Shown here in pieces: positions 25,584 to 38,135 of a stretch of DNA of 64,000 nucleotides. Every line of letters begins with the position of its first letter. Position 1 is the first letter of the stretch. The position numbers and the translations under genes are program-made. Source of the stretch: Tetrahymena thermophila SB210 (lineage: Eukaryota > Ciliophora > Oligohymenophorea > Hymenostomatida > Tetrahymenidae); assembly GCF_000189635.1 (NCBI RefSeq), contig NW_002476212.1, forward strand, positions 620,001 to 684,000, in the 5' to 3' direction. The notes beneath the pieces were generated by a model. It worked only from the letters and a program-made list of their open reading frames with translations, did not search any database and had not been told where the DNA came from.

Positions 25584-26689
25584 TCAACTGATTGGAACTG
25601 GTTTGAAAACATCAAGTGCTTTTTGACTATTTACAAAGTAAGCTATAAATAATGCAATAATCCAAATGTGGTAGGAAAGTTCTGAGTATTTTTAGGCTTC
25701 AGGATTTTAGAGTCTTTCAAAAATCTTGAAGTAGTTAAATGCTAAAAGTTGAATGCAGCAGATAAAAACACAGAAAGCAGTGAATATATAGCATCCAAAG
25801 TGATTGACTAGATAGACAAAAATAATAAAAATAACTAAATGCTTTCCAACCATCAAATCAACAATATTTGAGAATGTTGCTAAAAATCCTTAATTTTATT
25901 ATGGTAGAGTAGAAATGTTTTTATCTTAGAGCTTTTCAGGATCAACATGAGGAGCATCTGGGTTCTAGCGAGAATCTGCTCCTGCAGGTTGAGCTTATTA
26001 AGCTTCACCATTATTATTATTCATATCTACATTCACATTTATTTAATCTACATCGTTTCCTAATTAAGGATCTTTCATATTATCTATTTTATAATTAAAA
26101 TATTTAAAAATTTTCAAGCTATAAATTTTGAAATAAGTCAATCTTAATGTAAATTAATTTTTAAGAATAAAAATATTCATATATAAATTAGTTAATTCAA
26201 ATTCAGCTTTAAATAATCAATAATTATTTTATTTTATCTGATATATTTAATATGAGGATAGCAAAATATTTTCCTCATAATAAATGGATTTATAAATATA
26301 CTCTTGTAGGTAGAAAGAGTTTGTTATAATTCAAGAAAGCTTAAATATTTTAATTAATTAATAAATTAATTACCTCTCTAAGGATCATTTACAGGCAACT
26401 GTGGTTTCGGTTTAGGTTATTCTTCATAACCAACTATTTCATGAACTGTGTTTATTTTAACCAGTTTTATTATAGCTACTGATAACGCGAGTACTGAAAC
26501 AAAGAACCTATTGATATCATTTTTAAAACATGCTACATTTATTTTAGAATTTAAATAATAAAATTTAATTCAGATAAAAAGAGAGGATTCTTTAAAATGT
26601 TTATCTGTTGATTACCAGAAGAATTCTACAATCATAGAAGAATGAGCATACTCTAATTCTAAATTAAAAGTTAAAGAATAACTTGACAT
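25584..26689 (-). CDS. multi-helix membrane protein, unknown function
   Basis: Three exons, 26616-26689, 26374-26507 and 25584-26083, with GT..AG introns of 108 and 290 bp; phases close to 235 aa. The start is MSSYSLTFNLELEYAHSS. One hydrophobic segment lies at about 23-41 (FFWFFVSVLALSVAIIKLV). It is followed by a polar P/Q/N linker (52-135) with QPKPKPQLP, then a C-terminal helical bundle: about 151-165 (HLVIFIIFVYLVNHF), 167-184 (CYIFTAFCVFICCIQLLA) and 209-221 (IWIIALFIAYFVN). The layout, one helix near the N-terminus and two or three at the C-terminus around a soluble linker, suggests an endomembrane protein. The third exon alone has an ATG at 26078, so a shorter product is possible. No family is claimed. 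Confidence 0.7.
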
Positions 26690-27938
26690 TAACTCTAATT
26701 TTTACTATTCTACTAATTATTTTTTGTATTTAAGTAAATGATATTTTCAATACTTGTTTCTTTTTTAAATTTTTATTGTTTTTTTGAATTTGTTATTTTT
26801 CTTCAAAAATTAGCAAGAAAAAGATAATTAGTTATTGTACTTTCTTTGTCTTTGTTAGGATAATTGAATTATTCTATTAGGTAACACTAAATCTATTTTC
26901 AAAAAATATATTTATGACTAAGATTGTTAGTTAAAATAATAGATAGTTATAGAACGTTTTTCATTTTTAAAATAAAGATAAAATAAATATATAAACTAAT
27001 AATTAATCAACAAAAAGATATTATATTTTATTAGAAAATTATTTAAATCGTTAAGTATTCTAAAATAAAATACCCTTAAAAAATTATTAATTTAAATACT
27101 TGGTTTTCGTAAGTTGATTATGAATAGATCTAAATTTTATAACAGCATAATACAAGATTGATTAATTAATTAACAAATTCTAACTTACTTGAGACCCTTA
27201 CAAACACACACACTTTTACATGATAAGTAAATGAGTATTTTTAAAATTTAAAACTTCAGATTTCAGATTTAATTAATAAATTATAATATCTTATAATTTG
27301 TAATTTTCTAAAATAGATTTTTAACTACATTTTTAAGATCTATCTATCTATCTTACAAATCTATTAATTCTACAAATATTTTAATAAAAGTAATTTTAAA
27401 TTTCTTAAAATGGATTTATAAAATACATGTTAAACTAACATTAAAATTATTCAAATTTTAACTTTGCGTTAGAATTTTTAATGAAGGTTGAAAATCAAAA
27501 ATATTATCTTTTCTTAATAAATTAAAGAGTATTTATAAATTTATTATTTCATTTTGATATGCTTTTCTATTTTTGCTCAATAATTATGAATAAAATACAA
27601 ATATTTCATTTCAAAATAAAAAGAGAATTAATTAATTAATTAATTAGTGAATAGTTTTAAAATTGATTTTAATTGAACAAATCAGAAGCAAATGTTAAAT
27701 ATGATATTCTAAATGAAATCTTAATTTTGTCAATAAATAGATTAAAAGTGAATTTTTAAGGTAAATATAATATTTAATAAACATATAGAGATTGATCTTT
27801 GTGAAGTTAAATATAAGAATTTCTTTATTTGCTTGTTTATTAGTCATTATTTATATGATAATGCCTAAATATTCAATTGTAAAATTTAAAATACATTTTA
27901 ATTCATAACAGATAAAACAAACATAAGATATTTTTTCC
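26690..27938. other. intergenic region
   Basis: About 1.25 kb, very AT-rich, with ATTA repeats near 27629-27650 and TCTA repeats near 27341. No coding signal was seen. Confidence 0.6.
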
Positions 27939-28856
27939 TCAAAGTTAGGTTTCTTCATCTTCGTATTCATCATCATGACCTTGAAGATTTCTTTCCACTA
28001 ATAGTTGTTTAAAAAAATAATTAAGTATATAATTCTTAAGGTCTATCTATAGATTAAATATCTTATTAAAAAAGAAATTTCGATTGTTTTCATTTGTGTG
28101 CACAATATAAAAATAGCAATCATCACTAAATAAGAGCTATGAGCCTTATCTTTACTTGGATATTCAAAAAATTTAATAATTTAATTACTTTCTATTTGAT
28201 AGTTGAAATACTTAAGATTTCTATTAATTTCCTCTTCAGTGGACTTATGCAAATACCATTTCTACTCATATCCATTTACTAATTTTTTAAGAAAGTAGAA
28301 AACAAATTACTTTTTATGGTTTTAACTTTATTTTCAATCAATTTTGAAAAATGAACAATTTAAGATTTTTAAATTTTATAGTAAATTACCGAATTTTGCA
28401 TGGAAATAACTTGCAGGTGCTTCATTGTCCTAAACTAAAGTTGCATTGAAATCTATTATTTACCAAAGACAAATTTATAATAAGCGTAAATCCATATTTG
28501 AAATCATGTAATAGATTTCAAGTGCTATTTATAATTATAAGATATTTTTCTTTACCATTTTAAAGATATTTAGGTCTAGCTTATTTGCACTTCAAGAATA
28601 TTTATCTGTTTATATGCAAAATATAATTTTTAACACTCATTACTCATTTTTCAAAGTTATAATTTACTTAGCAATGTTTTAGCCATGTAAATCTAAAGGA
28701 TTAACACCAATCTTGGCAGATAATAAATAACGATACAAAGGCTGTAACATACTACCTATATATTAAATTAATTTGATTTAAAGCTAATCATTAAAATATT
28801 TTATTTAGAATTAAAAGCCAACCAGTGAAAACTTGAACTCTTCTCTTTTTTCCCAT
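27939..28856 (-). CDS. six-exon gene, unknown 177-aa protein
   Basis: Exons 28823-28856, 28668-28755, 28556-28605, 28390-28524, 28156-28278 and 27939-28042. All introns are GT..AG (67, 62, 31, 111, 113 bp) and the sum closes to 177 aa. The product starts MGKKRRVQVFTGSMLQPLYR, continues with helices such as YLQNALEIYYMISNMDLRL, DFNATLVQDNEAPASYFHAK and EQKWYLHKSTEEEINRNLKY, and ends with an acidic tail GHDDEYEDEETQL. No signal peptide or membrane helix is seen. In the third intron the unspliced frame hits TGA, so splicing is needed although the intron is only 31 bp. The first donor (GTTGGC) is atypical. It is not assigned to a family; the basic start and acidic end suggest a soluble nuclear or cytosolic factor. 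Confidence 0.6.
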
Positions 28857-29461
28857 TTGATATATCTTGCTATACTTCTATCTATCTATGCTTACTATTT
28901 AACTTGTATATTAACAATAATATAATTTCTCCAAGCAAATCAAATTTTAATTAATTACCAACTCAAAAAATATATTGATAGTTCTTAATTTTTTAACTAT
29001 TATTATTTTAATGCTTATAGCATCCATCGTAAAATAATTATCCTAGATAATTATATTAAATAAAATAATTATTCTAAATTAATCATAAGAAATTAAATTG
29101 TCTATTAACTAAAAAAATATATATATTCAATTGAAATTCATTTTGATATAAATAAAATAAAATTAATTTGTTAATTTATTATACAATGTTAGAAATAAAT
29201 TTATTTTATTTAATAAAATTAGAAGGATTGGTGGTTGAATAAATATTAAAAAATATATTATTTCTTATAAAAATAATTATAAAACGAACTAATATAGAAA
29301 AATTAAATCAAATTCTATCAGATTTCAGTAAAAGAAATAAAAAATTTATAATTTAGACACTTTAGAAATTAAATAAGAAATATTTTGGATTTTTAAGTGA
29401 GAAAAAATCAAAATAAATAAATAAAAAGATAAATAGAAGAATCAAAATTCATAAAAGTAAA
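28857..29461. other. divergent intergenic region
   Basis: Shared 5' region of the leftward six-exon gene and the rightward leucine-rich gene, very AT-rich. Both promoters should lie here, but no specific motif could be supported. Confidence 0.55.
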
Positions 29462-30808
29462 ATGCAAGAAAATAATTAAGTTCTTAAAATAATAGTTAAC
29501 TATATTTATGAGATTCCATAAGCACTTAAATCATAATATAAAGGATAGACAGATTTTGATATTAAGGTAACAAAAGCAGACTAAATTACTGGCTTGTTTG
29601 AATTTTAATTAAATGGTGAATTTAAGAAATGTATAAAGCTTAGTCTCTGTATCTATCCTCAGGTTAATTGTTCGTAAAATTACTTTGATATATTTTGCTC
29701 CTAATTTTAAGAATTGAAAATTCTAAAATGTCTTAAATTAAGATACTACAATAAATAAATCCGTAATATTAATGCTTTACTTGCAAGTATAAAAAATTTG
29801 GATGATGTGGAGTTACTTTTGTAAGATTTCAACAAAATAGAGTTATAAGAAAATATAACTTATCAAGATTATTAAATTAAGAGACTCACCCTAAACTTAT
29901 TTAAAACTACTTTTAAATTTGGTAATAAAGGCTTAATAAATTTTATTAACTCTTTAAGTAACTTATATTATCTTAAATTATCTATTGACTCATTAATGAA
30001 TCTTCAAATTCTTTAAAACATAAAGAACAAAGAAATTTAAATAGATTTATACATAAGAAAAGCTGATTTTAAGTTTTGTGATTTATTGAAAAAAATAGTA
30101 GAAAGTGAGAAATTATTGATTGATAAAATATACTTTACTTAGATTTTAATTGGAGGTTACCTAAAATATATAGGATTTAAATAAGTAAGTCACATATCTG
30201 ATAACAGTTATCAAAAATAAATAATTTTGAATAAATGTTAATTATAATTATACATATGCTAGTAAGAACTTAATCTATTAAAACAAAGTGATTTTTTAGT
30301 AGAATAAGCAAAAGCTATCTATAAAGAATTTCATTAAATTATATTTTAAATTAATAAAAATGATTTTAAAAGCATATTCTAATAATTAATTTCAAAAGTT
30401 GATTGTTCATCTAAAAATATCTAAATTTATCAAGATGAATTTTAATTTATGATAAATAAAAAGGAAAACATCTGGTAAGTTATGTTTAAGTAAAATAATG
30501 AACTATACTTGAACTAATTATATTCCACAAAGAATTATCTAACTACACTAGAAATAGAACTATCTTAGCAGTTGAATCTTAATACAGAATTCCTAATTCA
30601 ATTGTCTAATATACTTATCAAGTTTAAATACCTTGTATTCTTTGACTTTTTATATTTCAATTTAAATAACTAACTAACTAAATCCATCAGAAACATTATC
30701 AGATATAAATTTCAAGATAAGCTAAGATATATAGTATTTTAAAAAATCATCTACGATTTATTACCACTTCCTAAACAGGTTTTCTATGATTTGATAGAGG
30801 ATTTATGA
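29462..30808 (+). CDS. leucine-rich-repeat-like protein
   Basis: Intronless, 448 aa, from MQENNQVLKIIVNYIYEIP to TGA after LIEDL. Spaced L/I patterns recur with a period of roughly 25-30 residues, for example FQELKILKCLKLRYYN, IKNLDDVELLLQDFN, IKRLTLNLFKTTFKFGNKGL, SLSNLYYLKLSIDSLMNLQI, and later LTTLEIELSQQLNLNTEFLI. This resembles the degenerate LRR proteins that form big families in Tetrahymena-type ciliates. LRR arrays bind other proteins; no kinase, F-box or other fused domain is seen. It lacks a signal peptide or membrane helix, so it is probably cytosolic. The upstream context is a divergent promoter region. Confidence 0.72.
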
Positions 30809-31262
30809 AAAAATTAAATAAGACCTTAGCTATAAAAATGTAACAAATAAATAAATAAATAAATTATCATTATCATATAATATTTTTATATTTCATTGTA
30901 CTTAATTAATACTCATATAAATACTTTTTAAGTGAATCTAATTCGTTTTTAATTCTTAATATTTATAGAAATATATCCATTTTAATTAAATAAATTAAAA
31001 TTGCTAATTTATGAAATATCATTCTTCTGACTTTTTCAGAAAATAGTTGATATTTAATTATTTATCTATCTATTGATAAGTTCTTTTTAAATTTGAAATA
31101 TTTATTTGATATGAAAAAATATATCAAAAAATTATCGCTACTTTTTTTTTTAATAATTTTTTTATTTTAATAAAAATCAAATTAGATATTTCATAGATTT
31201 TGTAATTAATTTTAATAATTTTGTGAAAATAAGATTATTCTACTTGATATTGCTAGATAAAA
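30809..31262. other. intergenic region
   Basis: AT-rich 3' flank of the leucine-rich gene and promoter of the superoxide dismutase gene. No other feature was seen. Confidence 0.55.
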
Positions 31263-31817
31263 ATGGGAAATACTTGCTGTGGAGATAGTACTGTTTAAAA
31301 AAACGAAAGTAATCTAATAGAAGTACTTAAAGAACCTATTTATGCGATATGTATTTTACAATCAGAAGATCATAAAGTTACAGGAAAAGTTTATTTTAAG
31401 TAAGAAGGAGATAAATGCAAAATTAGGGCTGAAGTTAAGGGGCTTGCATAAGGCAAGCATGGATTTCATATTCATGAATATGGAAATTTGATAGACGGGT
31501 GTAAATCTGCTGGGGCTCATTTTAATCCTACTAAATAAACCCATGGTGCCCCTGATTCAAAAGAAAGACATGTTGGAGATCTTGGGAATATTGAAAATAA
31601 ACTTTCTGAAGAAAATGTTGCTGTTTATGAAATTGTTGATCATTTGATATCTTTATACGGTGAGTATAATGTTATAGGAAGAAGCTGTGTAATTCATGCA
31701 GATGAAGATGATTTAGGCCTTGGAAATTTTGAGGATTCAAAAACAACTGGGCACGCTGGAGCACGTGTGGCTTGTGGACCTATTGGACTATGTGCAAAAT
31801 TTAGTTTTGATTTTTGA
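31263..31817 (+). CDS. Cu/Zn superoxide dismutase with acylation-type N-terminus
   Basis: Intronless, 184 aa. Cu/Zn SOD converts superoxide to oxygen and hydrogen peroxide. The metal ligands are all present: His69 and His71 (GFHIHEYG), His86 (AHFNP), His94, His103, Asp106 and His145 (CVIHADEDDLG). The structural disulfide pair Cys80-Cys171 and the active-site Arg168 (RVACGPIG) are also kept. The product is about 30 residues longer than usual SOD1, and the extra is an N-terminal extension beginning MGNTCCGDST. Gly2 followed by Cys5-Cys6 is a typical N-myristoylation plus palmitoylation signal, so this enzyme is probably tethered to a membrane (plasma or ciliary) on the cytosolic face. No secretory signal is seen. 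Enzyme identity is certain; lipidation is inferred. Confidence 0.95.
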
Positions 31818-32302
31818 AGAAAGTACTTACTTACACTTTAATTAAAATAGAAAATTTTGTAGTTAAAAACTAAAGAATCTAAAATGCATTTAATAAATTT
31901 ATTACATATTTTCTATATTTTCAATATATATTATCAGTATAAACAATAAATATTATATCATATGTATTAAACAAACTCAATTCTATTTTTATAGATTTAT
32001 TTATCAGATTAACTTTATTTTAATACAATAATTAAAGAATTTAAATTTTTTAAGTTTTGATAGATAGTTAGATAGTTTGCTTGCTTGTTGAATTAATTGT
32101 TTTTAATAATTTTAAAAATTAAATTTTGGATATTCAGTGTGTTATTTAGAAGTTTTTAGTTCTTAGTTGCATGTGCTTATTACTATTAAATTTGGATATT
32201 TATAATGTTTTTTAGAATATTGAGTTCTTTAAACATACTTGTATTAAATTATGTAATCAATATCTACTTTTTAAAGTTTGAAATAGACAGGTATATATTA
32301 TT
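31818..32302. other. convergent 3' flanks
   Basis: Between the rightward SOD gene and the leftward kinesin gene. AT-rich with GATA/GCTT short repeats near 32061-32090. No gene was seen. Confidence 0.55.
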
Positions 32303-35300
32303 TCACTTATGATTTATATTAAATAATAGTATTTGTTTTAGGTTTTCTTACTGTTGACGGTTTTTCTTTTTGAGATATGAAATTGTATTTAAATCAATAG
32401 GAGTTTTTTAAGTGCTTACATGAGCTAGTTATGGTGTCAGTAAAGATAATTTAGGCCCTTTCAACTTTTTTTCTGACTCACTCCTTAATTGATTATGTGA
32501 ACCTAGCTACACACTGCTTTTATCATTATTAGTTTGCTATTACTATTGAGTATTGCTTCCCTGAACATGTAGACTTGGTAGCCTTACCTTTTATTCTATG
32601 TTACTAATTGATTAGTCATTCTCTGTATTATGGTTGAAGTAGAAAGGTTAAGAGAAGTACATTTTAGAAGGGTTATTAGATAAGTCAAAATCAGTTTATT
32701 GGCTGTTAATTGGTCTTACATTCCCTTGCATACTTTGAGGTGATATTAAACGGTTTTAATTACCAAATAAGCCTTATAAACTCAACTTATTTTATCTGTA
32801 AATTAATGGAGAGTTCTACTAATTTTAGTCTGTTTCAACACTATTCATAGACACTTTAATTGAATTATTTACTCCAAAAGATCCAATATCTTTATTATCT
32901 TGAAGATTTTAAAAAGCAAGGTTATGGGCATTTAAACTCTGTGAATTTATTTTCTTCTTATTTAAATTGATTAAGCTTTAATTAGGACTAATAATTTTAA
33001 AATTGCTTTTGCTATTTTCTAAAGCTTATTTTATTTCATTTTAGTCAAAGCTACTATTAAATTTTGAATGTTCATCCAACTAAATTTTGCTTTTTAACTT
33101 AATCTAGTTTTTAGATATGTCCATTTACACGAAAGGAATTTTCTTTTTCACCTAAGCACTTTATAAATAGTATTAATTTTCATAGATCCCATTTTTTGGT
33201 ATGTTTTAGTTCATGTTAAAAATATTTAATTGATGGCCTGTGTTGATTTACTCTCCTTTTTAACCTTTTATAGTGTTTAATCTATCTTCCTAATAAATAT
33301 TTAAATTTGGAGACATAAGTAAGATATTTTTATTGTTTAAATTTCTCTGTTGTTAGTTTACAAAGTCAAATTTTTCTTAGCTTTAACTATTAACTAAATT
33401 CTTATTTGCTTAAGAGTATTAATTTTATAGATTAGTAATAGATTTTTAAAGGCTTTTACTGTATGCCTGTTAGAAACTCGAAATGTCTTTTGCTTAATAA
33501 AGCAGGTTTCCTCCTTATTGTTAAGCTACTGAGCGGGGAGTTCTTATTTCTTTGACATTTATTTATTGATAAGAATTTTCTCTAGGCACATTGATATTTG
33601 TGCTCTATGAATCTCTTTTACTTTCAGGTAAACTTAAATTCTAAGTTGTTTAATCTCGATTAATAAAAGTAGTATTAAATTTCTGTATTGTATTAGATTG
33701 ATCACTTAATCTTTTGTTTACTTATCCTCGTTTGAAAATCTAGCTATTAGTTTAATTATTTAAAGAATCTCTCTTTTAAAAATTATGAAGAGCTTAAGTT
33801 TAATTAGCTTACTCCTTGCTTTTAAGTAAATCTTCTTAAGCAATTTTTTGCATAATAATGTTTTCTTCTTTCAACTTTGCTTTTTTATCCTTTAATTATT
33901 AATCAATCCTTTATAAGTCATCCATAGAATACTTTACAATTGAATTTCTAGATAGAGGTAAATAGCTATCATCTGTTAAAGTGTGCTCATTCTCACTTGT
34001 CATTTCTTTATCAGTTTATGTTTTTGAGTTATTAGATTAATTTGGAATCGTTTAAATCTTCTACTCGCTGGATATTAAATCAAAACTAGTTACATTCACT
34101 TTCTTTTTTGATTAAACGTTATTTTAACTTAATCCTGATGTCATTTCTATTGAGCTCTTCTTTATTAAAATGCTTTTTTTCTTATTTAATTTATCCTCAT
34201 TTTCTTCAATAATAACTATTTTATTACTATTTTAATTCTTTTAATCAAGACTCACATTTGCATCAACTTCCTATCCTAGTTAATCCGAAGAATTGTTCTC
34301 ATCAAAATAATGGAAAGTAGATTTCAATTACTAGGGCTGTATCACCATACTTGTTAAATTAGTAGGATTATTATTACTGAAAAAAGAGCTCTTTTAATTA
34401 ATAGACAGATGCACTATACTTTATTTGTTGTTAGTGTTACTTTGGAACTCTAATTGCGAACGATCGCTTGCATTTGGAGTAGAACTGTTACTATTATTTT
34501 CATTCAGATTTAAATAAGTGTGAAAAGCATCTAGCACACTACTTTTTTAAGTGCGGTTCTTTTCAAGATTAATTGGTGTCAGGAATTTTGGATTAGAAAC
34601 CTATGGAGAGTATTTACCACTAATAGGACTTCTTTAGAATTAAAATGAGTGATTTCTTTTTTGAGCCAAAGAAGGCATTTCTTCATTTTTTAATTTTTCA
34701 CTATCAAAATTCTCAAAGCCTTAGACTTTCTTCTCTTCTTCTTATATGATTTTATTTAAATTAGGAATATGAATATCTCCTTAAGGTATATTTGCCATAC
34801 TTTTTAGAGACCTAAGAGCTATTTATGTAGGAATCTTTTTATAAGTTCTCACACGTTTCTTTTAGTAAACTTCCTTAATATCCATTTAAGAAATTAAATG
34901 CTCTAAAAAAGTAAATACTTTAGTGGTAATTTCATCCATCCACATATCTAACCTATAAGCTTCATGTGCTTCATAAGATCTGATAGCATTTTCTTAGCTC
35001 CACTTAACATATTCAATAGCACCTATACCCAACTAATGCAGAGCATCTAAATGGCTTCCCTTTAATATATTTTAATAAGCCTCGTATTAGGCTTCTACTA
35101 CATCTTTTAATTTTTGTTTAATCTAACCAAATGTTAAAAAATAATAGTTAATCTCACTAGTACTTTTAGCAATTTTAGCTTAAAGCTATTTTAGATTTTT
35201 TAAGTGATCTCCCTTAAGTTATGGAAGTGCTCTAATCAAATACAGTTCACGAATTTCTGTAGTCCTGATTATATGTTTAGCTTAGTTAAATTCTAATTTC

Positions 35301-37738
35301 ATATAGTCTTATTTGGACTAATGATACTTTTGATTTTTAAAAATATTAAAATTAAAAATAAAATATAAAATTAATAAATTAAAAAGATTTTTTATTTTTT
35401 GAAGACCTTAAAAAACCAGTCTTTAATTAAAAAGGATATTGAAAAATAATCAGATTAAACTTTCTATAGATAAAATCTAAAATTTTTAAAAAAGCAATAA
35501 AATATTTTTACATCTTCTCTTAAGCTCAAGTAATTTCTAACTATTTTTGCATTTCTAGCTATTAAATGCTTTAAGTCTTTTACTATGCTTAAAATATTTT
35601 GTAAATAAACAGCTTTATCATCAGACTTCATATATTAATTGCTGATGTACCCTTTCACTTCGTCACCTAATACATTCGTTTAATGAGATATTTTTCTCAA
35701 AAATATTGTATCTTAAAAGTTCACCTTTATATTTATTTATTTTAATTTATTAAAATCAACAATTTTTTTAAGTAAAAACTTTACTCGTTGCCATTAAGAA
35801 ATTCCCACTGTTACTTTAGGTTGTATTGAATTTTTACTGTAAAAGGCCCATTAAGCCATACGAGCTGTTTTCATAGATTCGTCAAGGTCATTTATAAAAG
35901 GAGAGAGTGCCCCAAAAAATACAAGTTGATTATTTCCAAATAAGTAGCTTTTAAGATAATTAGTAAATTTAGTATTATCAAAAGGAATATGAGTTTATGT
36001 TGACCTAATACCTTTATTAATTTCATAAATATATTAAAATATATTTTCTAATGTAATCATTGACTATTAGATGTTTTTCACATCAATTTTATCATTTATG
36101 TCATAGTGATCACAATCAATAAATAGCATTTCACTTTCATAGATTTTTTATTCAACTTTGTCAAAAGTTTCATGTGATTTTTGATTTTAATCTTTAATAT
36201 TAGTCTAACTATTTTACGTTTAACTCTTAACATACTGTTTCTCAAATATTTTATGGAAAATCTAAAACCTATTTTTATAAAAGCAAAATATTAATTAAAT
36301 AAGAAAATTATCATTTTTATTTTTTCTAATTAGAATCAAACAAATTTATTTTCTTGAATATCTAAAAATAATTAAACAAACTGATTTTAAAATGTTTGAA
36401 TTGAATAAATAAGTTTGAAAAATCTTTATTTTCCCAAAAAGCTTTTTAGAAAATTAAAATTAACTTAAGCAGGGTTTGGCTTTTAACTTTTTAAGTCTGT
36501 CTAGTGAAATTTAATCTTGAAATTTTAATTTACATATTTCGTATAATTTGATTGGAAAGGCATTTTGATTTAAAAAAACATAATTTTAACTAATTAATGG
36601 AGTAAAATAAAATTCAAGAATAATAATTCGATCTGAATTAATTTGTAGATTCTTTAATTAATTTAGAGTAAGATTAAGAATTAGTATTGACAGATTAAGT
36701 TTTCTTTTGTTTAATATTAATTAATATTTTTGATATTCACAAGTAACTCTATTTGTTATCAAAATTATAAATTTATTGATACCTAAATATGCAGTGATTC
36801 CTTTCTGTCTTTTACTATTGTGGTTAACCTATTTAATAATCTCTATTTATATCTCTACTCTACATTGATCGTAGTGCAATTCTAAGATAAGCAAAAAACT
36901 CTACAAGACTCTCTATTTTTACCCTGGTTATGCAAGGCATATAACTTGCTTGTTTCCCTAATTTAAAAAGGAGAGATTCACCTGAAGGACATAGTAGATC
37001 TGTAAAATCATTTTCATATTTCATTACACTTAAATATATGCTTATCATAGAACTCGATTAACTCTTCTTAGAGAATAGAGACTAGGCAAAATAAAGTAAC
37101 AACCCAGGATCACTTAGAGTTCCAAAAATTGAGTGTGTTTTTCCTGAATCTTAAGCACCAAAAGCTAGTAACGCATGTGAAACGCCTTTTAGAAGGTTAT
37201 CAATAATTTATGGAAATTCTGAACCATATAAAGCAATATTTGGCTAGTCTTATGGTATCATTCTATGAGCTCTATATATTTTGTCCTTTGTTAAATTCAA
37301 AACAAAATCTTTATAAAAATCTTCTTAAGCAGAAGTTGAATGAAACGCTAATGCTTCCTTATCAAGTACTTCTATCATTTATTTGTTGTATTTCAAAGTT
37401 TCGTGAATAAACAATGGTCGTACTTTCAAAATGCAAATGGGGGATGTTTCTCCAATTTTATAGTTTTATCCCTTGTATATTTGCATCATTTTTTATATCT
37501 AAGTTTACTATTTCTCTTCTTTTTAAGCCTAATTTGTAGATGATTATGTCTAATTTTATTGTGAATTCTAAGGAGTATTATTAGCTCCCTCTACCTTCTC
37601 TAGATTCTAAATTGACTTATTTTTAAATATTTACGAAACTGGTGTCCCTACTTATGAAGGTTAACTCAATGCTTAAGACCCATTTATTTTTAAACTTGGT
37701 GTTTAGCTACTTTAAGGAGGCGATTTTGGTAATTACAT
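32303..37738 (-). CDS. divergent kinesin with long Q/N/S-rich tail
   Basis: Exons 36783-37738, 35512-36268 and 32303-35317; GT..AG introns of 514 and 194 bp keep phase, giving 1575 aa. A disordered Q/S-rich head (1-90) precedes the motor: ICILKVRPLF (about 100), P-loop GAQDSGKT at 194-201, RNHCIF near the switch I position, MLFIDCDHYD where switch II (DLAGSE) should be, and IPFDNTKFTNYLKSYLFGN for the usual microtubule-binding L12/alpha5 strand. Kinesins move along microtubules using ATP. Here Walker A is workable, but switch I and II are eroded, so ATPase may be weak or lost. Residues 572 to about 770 are helical; the rest is low complexity. If the second intron is not removed, the motor frame stops at TGA 35301 and a separate 999-aa frame begins at ATG 35302. 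Confidence 0.78.
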
Positions 37739-37765
37739 ATTCTATTGAGTCAATTAACTCATTCT

Positions 37766-38135
37766 TCAATAAATTTTAAAAAAATATGCTTGCTTCGTTT
37801 ACTTCTTTGTGCTAAAATTATATAAAATGTCTTATTTTTCTAAATTTCTCTTTAATTATTGCTGCTTACCCTCTTATTATTTTAGATACTTACTGTAACT
37901 GTTTTGTTAACTCTTGAAATACGAAAAGTATTATTGAATATATACCAATTAAATCACTTTTTGAATTCTTAATTAATTATAATAACTATTCAGCTATGCA
38001 AACAAGAACTATTAGTTATTTCTTTATTAAATAATTAGGCATGCATGCATCTTCAATCAATTTTAGTTGTAAGTAAATCTTTTTATCAAATAGTTTAAAT
38101 ATAACACTTTATAAGGTATCAAAAACAATTTGCAT
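37766..38135 (-). CDS. possible small two-exon gene
   Basis: Exon 37894-38135 begins MQIVFDTLQSVIFKLFDKK, contains VCIAEQLLQLIKNSKSDL and SIILFVFQELTKQL, and ends at a strong GTAAGT donor. A plausible second exon 37766-37811 closes phase at 95 aa (...TKQAYFFKIY). Composition is richer than the flank and the peptide is helical. However, open frames this long arise by chance here and the acceptor is ambiguous. It may instead be an upstream exon of another gene. Function unknown. Confidence 0.27.

Noticed and set aside
37362..38135. A continuous 258-codon minus-strand frame overlapping the kinesin N-terminus
   Set aside because: In the overlap its third codon positions are rich in C (ACC, GCC, TCC, GTC), unlike real genes here, while the kinesin frame has normal A/T third positions and carries the motor motifs. 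Only its upstream part was kept as a weak two-exon candidate.
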